This document shows positions 6,503 to 6,604 of a DNA stretch of 6,604 bases, piece after piece. Under the pieces are notes generated by a model, which did no database searches, was not told the origin of the DNA, and saw nothing but the letters and a program-made list of their open reading frames with translations. Position numbers and translations under genes: made by a program. Each line of letters opens with the position of its first letter. Position 1 is the first letter of the stretch. The DNA is from Pseudomonadota bacterium (GTDB taxonomy: Bacteria > Pseudomonadota > Gammaproteobacteria > Xanthomonadales > Rhodanobacteraceae), in the NCBI GenBank assembly GCA_021783385.1, contig JAJXTX010000146.1:1-6604 (forward strand). The letters run 5' to 3'.

Positions 6503-6604
6503 ATGACCCCCCTGATTTTCGTCACTGGCGGTGTGGTGTCCTCGCTTGGCAAGGGCATTGCTGCGGCGTCGCTCGCGTCCATCCTCGAAGCGCGCGGGCT
6601 CTCG
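6503..6604 (+). CDS. pyrG: CTP synthase, N-terminal fragment cut by the window edge
   Basis: The 34 visible residues are the start of CTP synthase, which aminates UTP to CTP using ATP and glutamine, the last step of de novo pyrimidine nucleotide synthesis in the cytosol. The opening [18 protein letters not shown] is highly characteristic: a beta strand followed by the ATP-binding loop [10 protein letters not shown] (residues 9-18) of the synthetase domain, then helix [14 protein letters not shown]. The full protein is normally about 550 aa, so roughly 94% lies beyond the window. The start is set by this conserved N-terminus. No good ribosome binding site stands before it (the bases before ATG are GGCTGCTTTCC), and the leader predicted from TAAAAT at 6470-6475 is short. 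The gene is transcribed away from the aminopeptidase. Confidence 0.97.

Noticed and set aside
5691..6506. 271-codon plus-strand frame running through the aminopeptidase and the divergent intergenic region
   Set aside because: It overlaps the peptidase antisense, runs through the palindrome and ends at the pyrG start. There is no ribosome binding site or recognisable domain.

Overview
The window is GC-rich DNA. Its closest recognisable signals point to a gammaproteobacterium of the Xanthomonadales/Lysobacterales, probably Rhodanobacteraceae (Rhodanobacter/Dyella/Luteibacter-like). The basis is the start of a typical pyrG, a palindromic extragenic repeat of the 'GGAGCGCA...TGTGCGCGAA' type, a long three-domain aminopeptidase P and Xanthomonadales-like PAS-GGDEF-EAL architecture. 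The taxonomic call is inference from memory of these families, not a search result.

Layout. At 60-416 lies the N-terminal half of an NAD(P)-binding Rossmann-fold reductase/epimerase-like gene. It ends early and looks like a decayed remnant. At 417-811 is a ~395-bp stretch without a credible gene. It holds one inverted repeat (530-562) and, just before the next gene, two strong tandem hairpins (708-730 and 738-763). At 812-1588 is the most interesting gene, a 258-aa heme-oxygenase-fold diiron protein. It aligns by motif, and even by residue number, with UndA, the medium-chain fatty acid decarboxylase that makes 1-undecene in Pseudomonas. A 14-bp tandem duplication overlaps its stop codon. At 1685-4438 is a membrane-bound PAS-PAS-GGDEF-EAL cyclic-di-GMP enzyme with both catalytic motifs intact. 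Its sensory N-terminal part has clearly lower GC than its cytoplasmic part. Convergent to it, after only 25 bp, is a full-length Xaa-Pro aminopeptidase (6263-4464, minus strand). A 239-bp divergent intergenic region follows, carrying a REP-like long palindrome (6316-6388) and a candidate -10 box. The window closes with the first 34 codons of pyrG (CTP synthase).

How the genes relate. The undA-like gene and the c-di-GMP gene are on the same strand, 96 bp apart, with no visible terminator between them, so they could share a transcript. The hairpin pair upstream of undA is the obvious place for regulation. The aminopeptidase and pyrG are housekeeping genes that bracket this accessory-looking segment. 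The truncated reductase, the sequence of unknown origin after it, the short duplication and the GC step together suggest that 400-2370 has been rearranged or acquired piecemeal.
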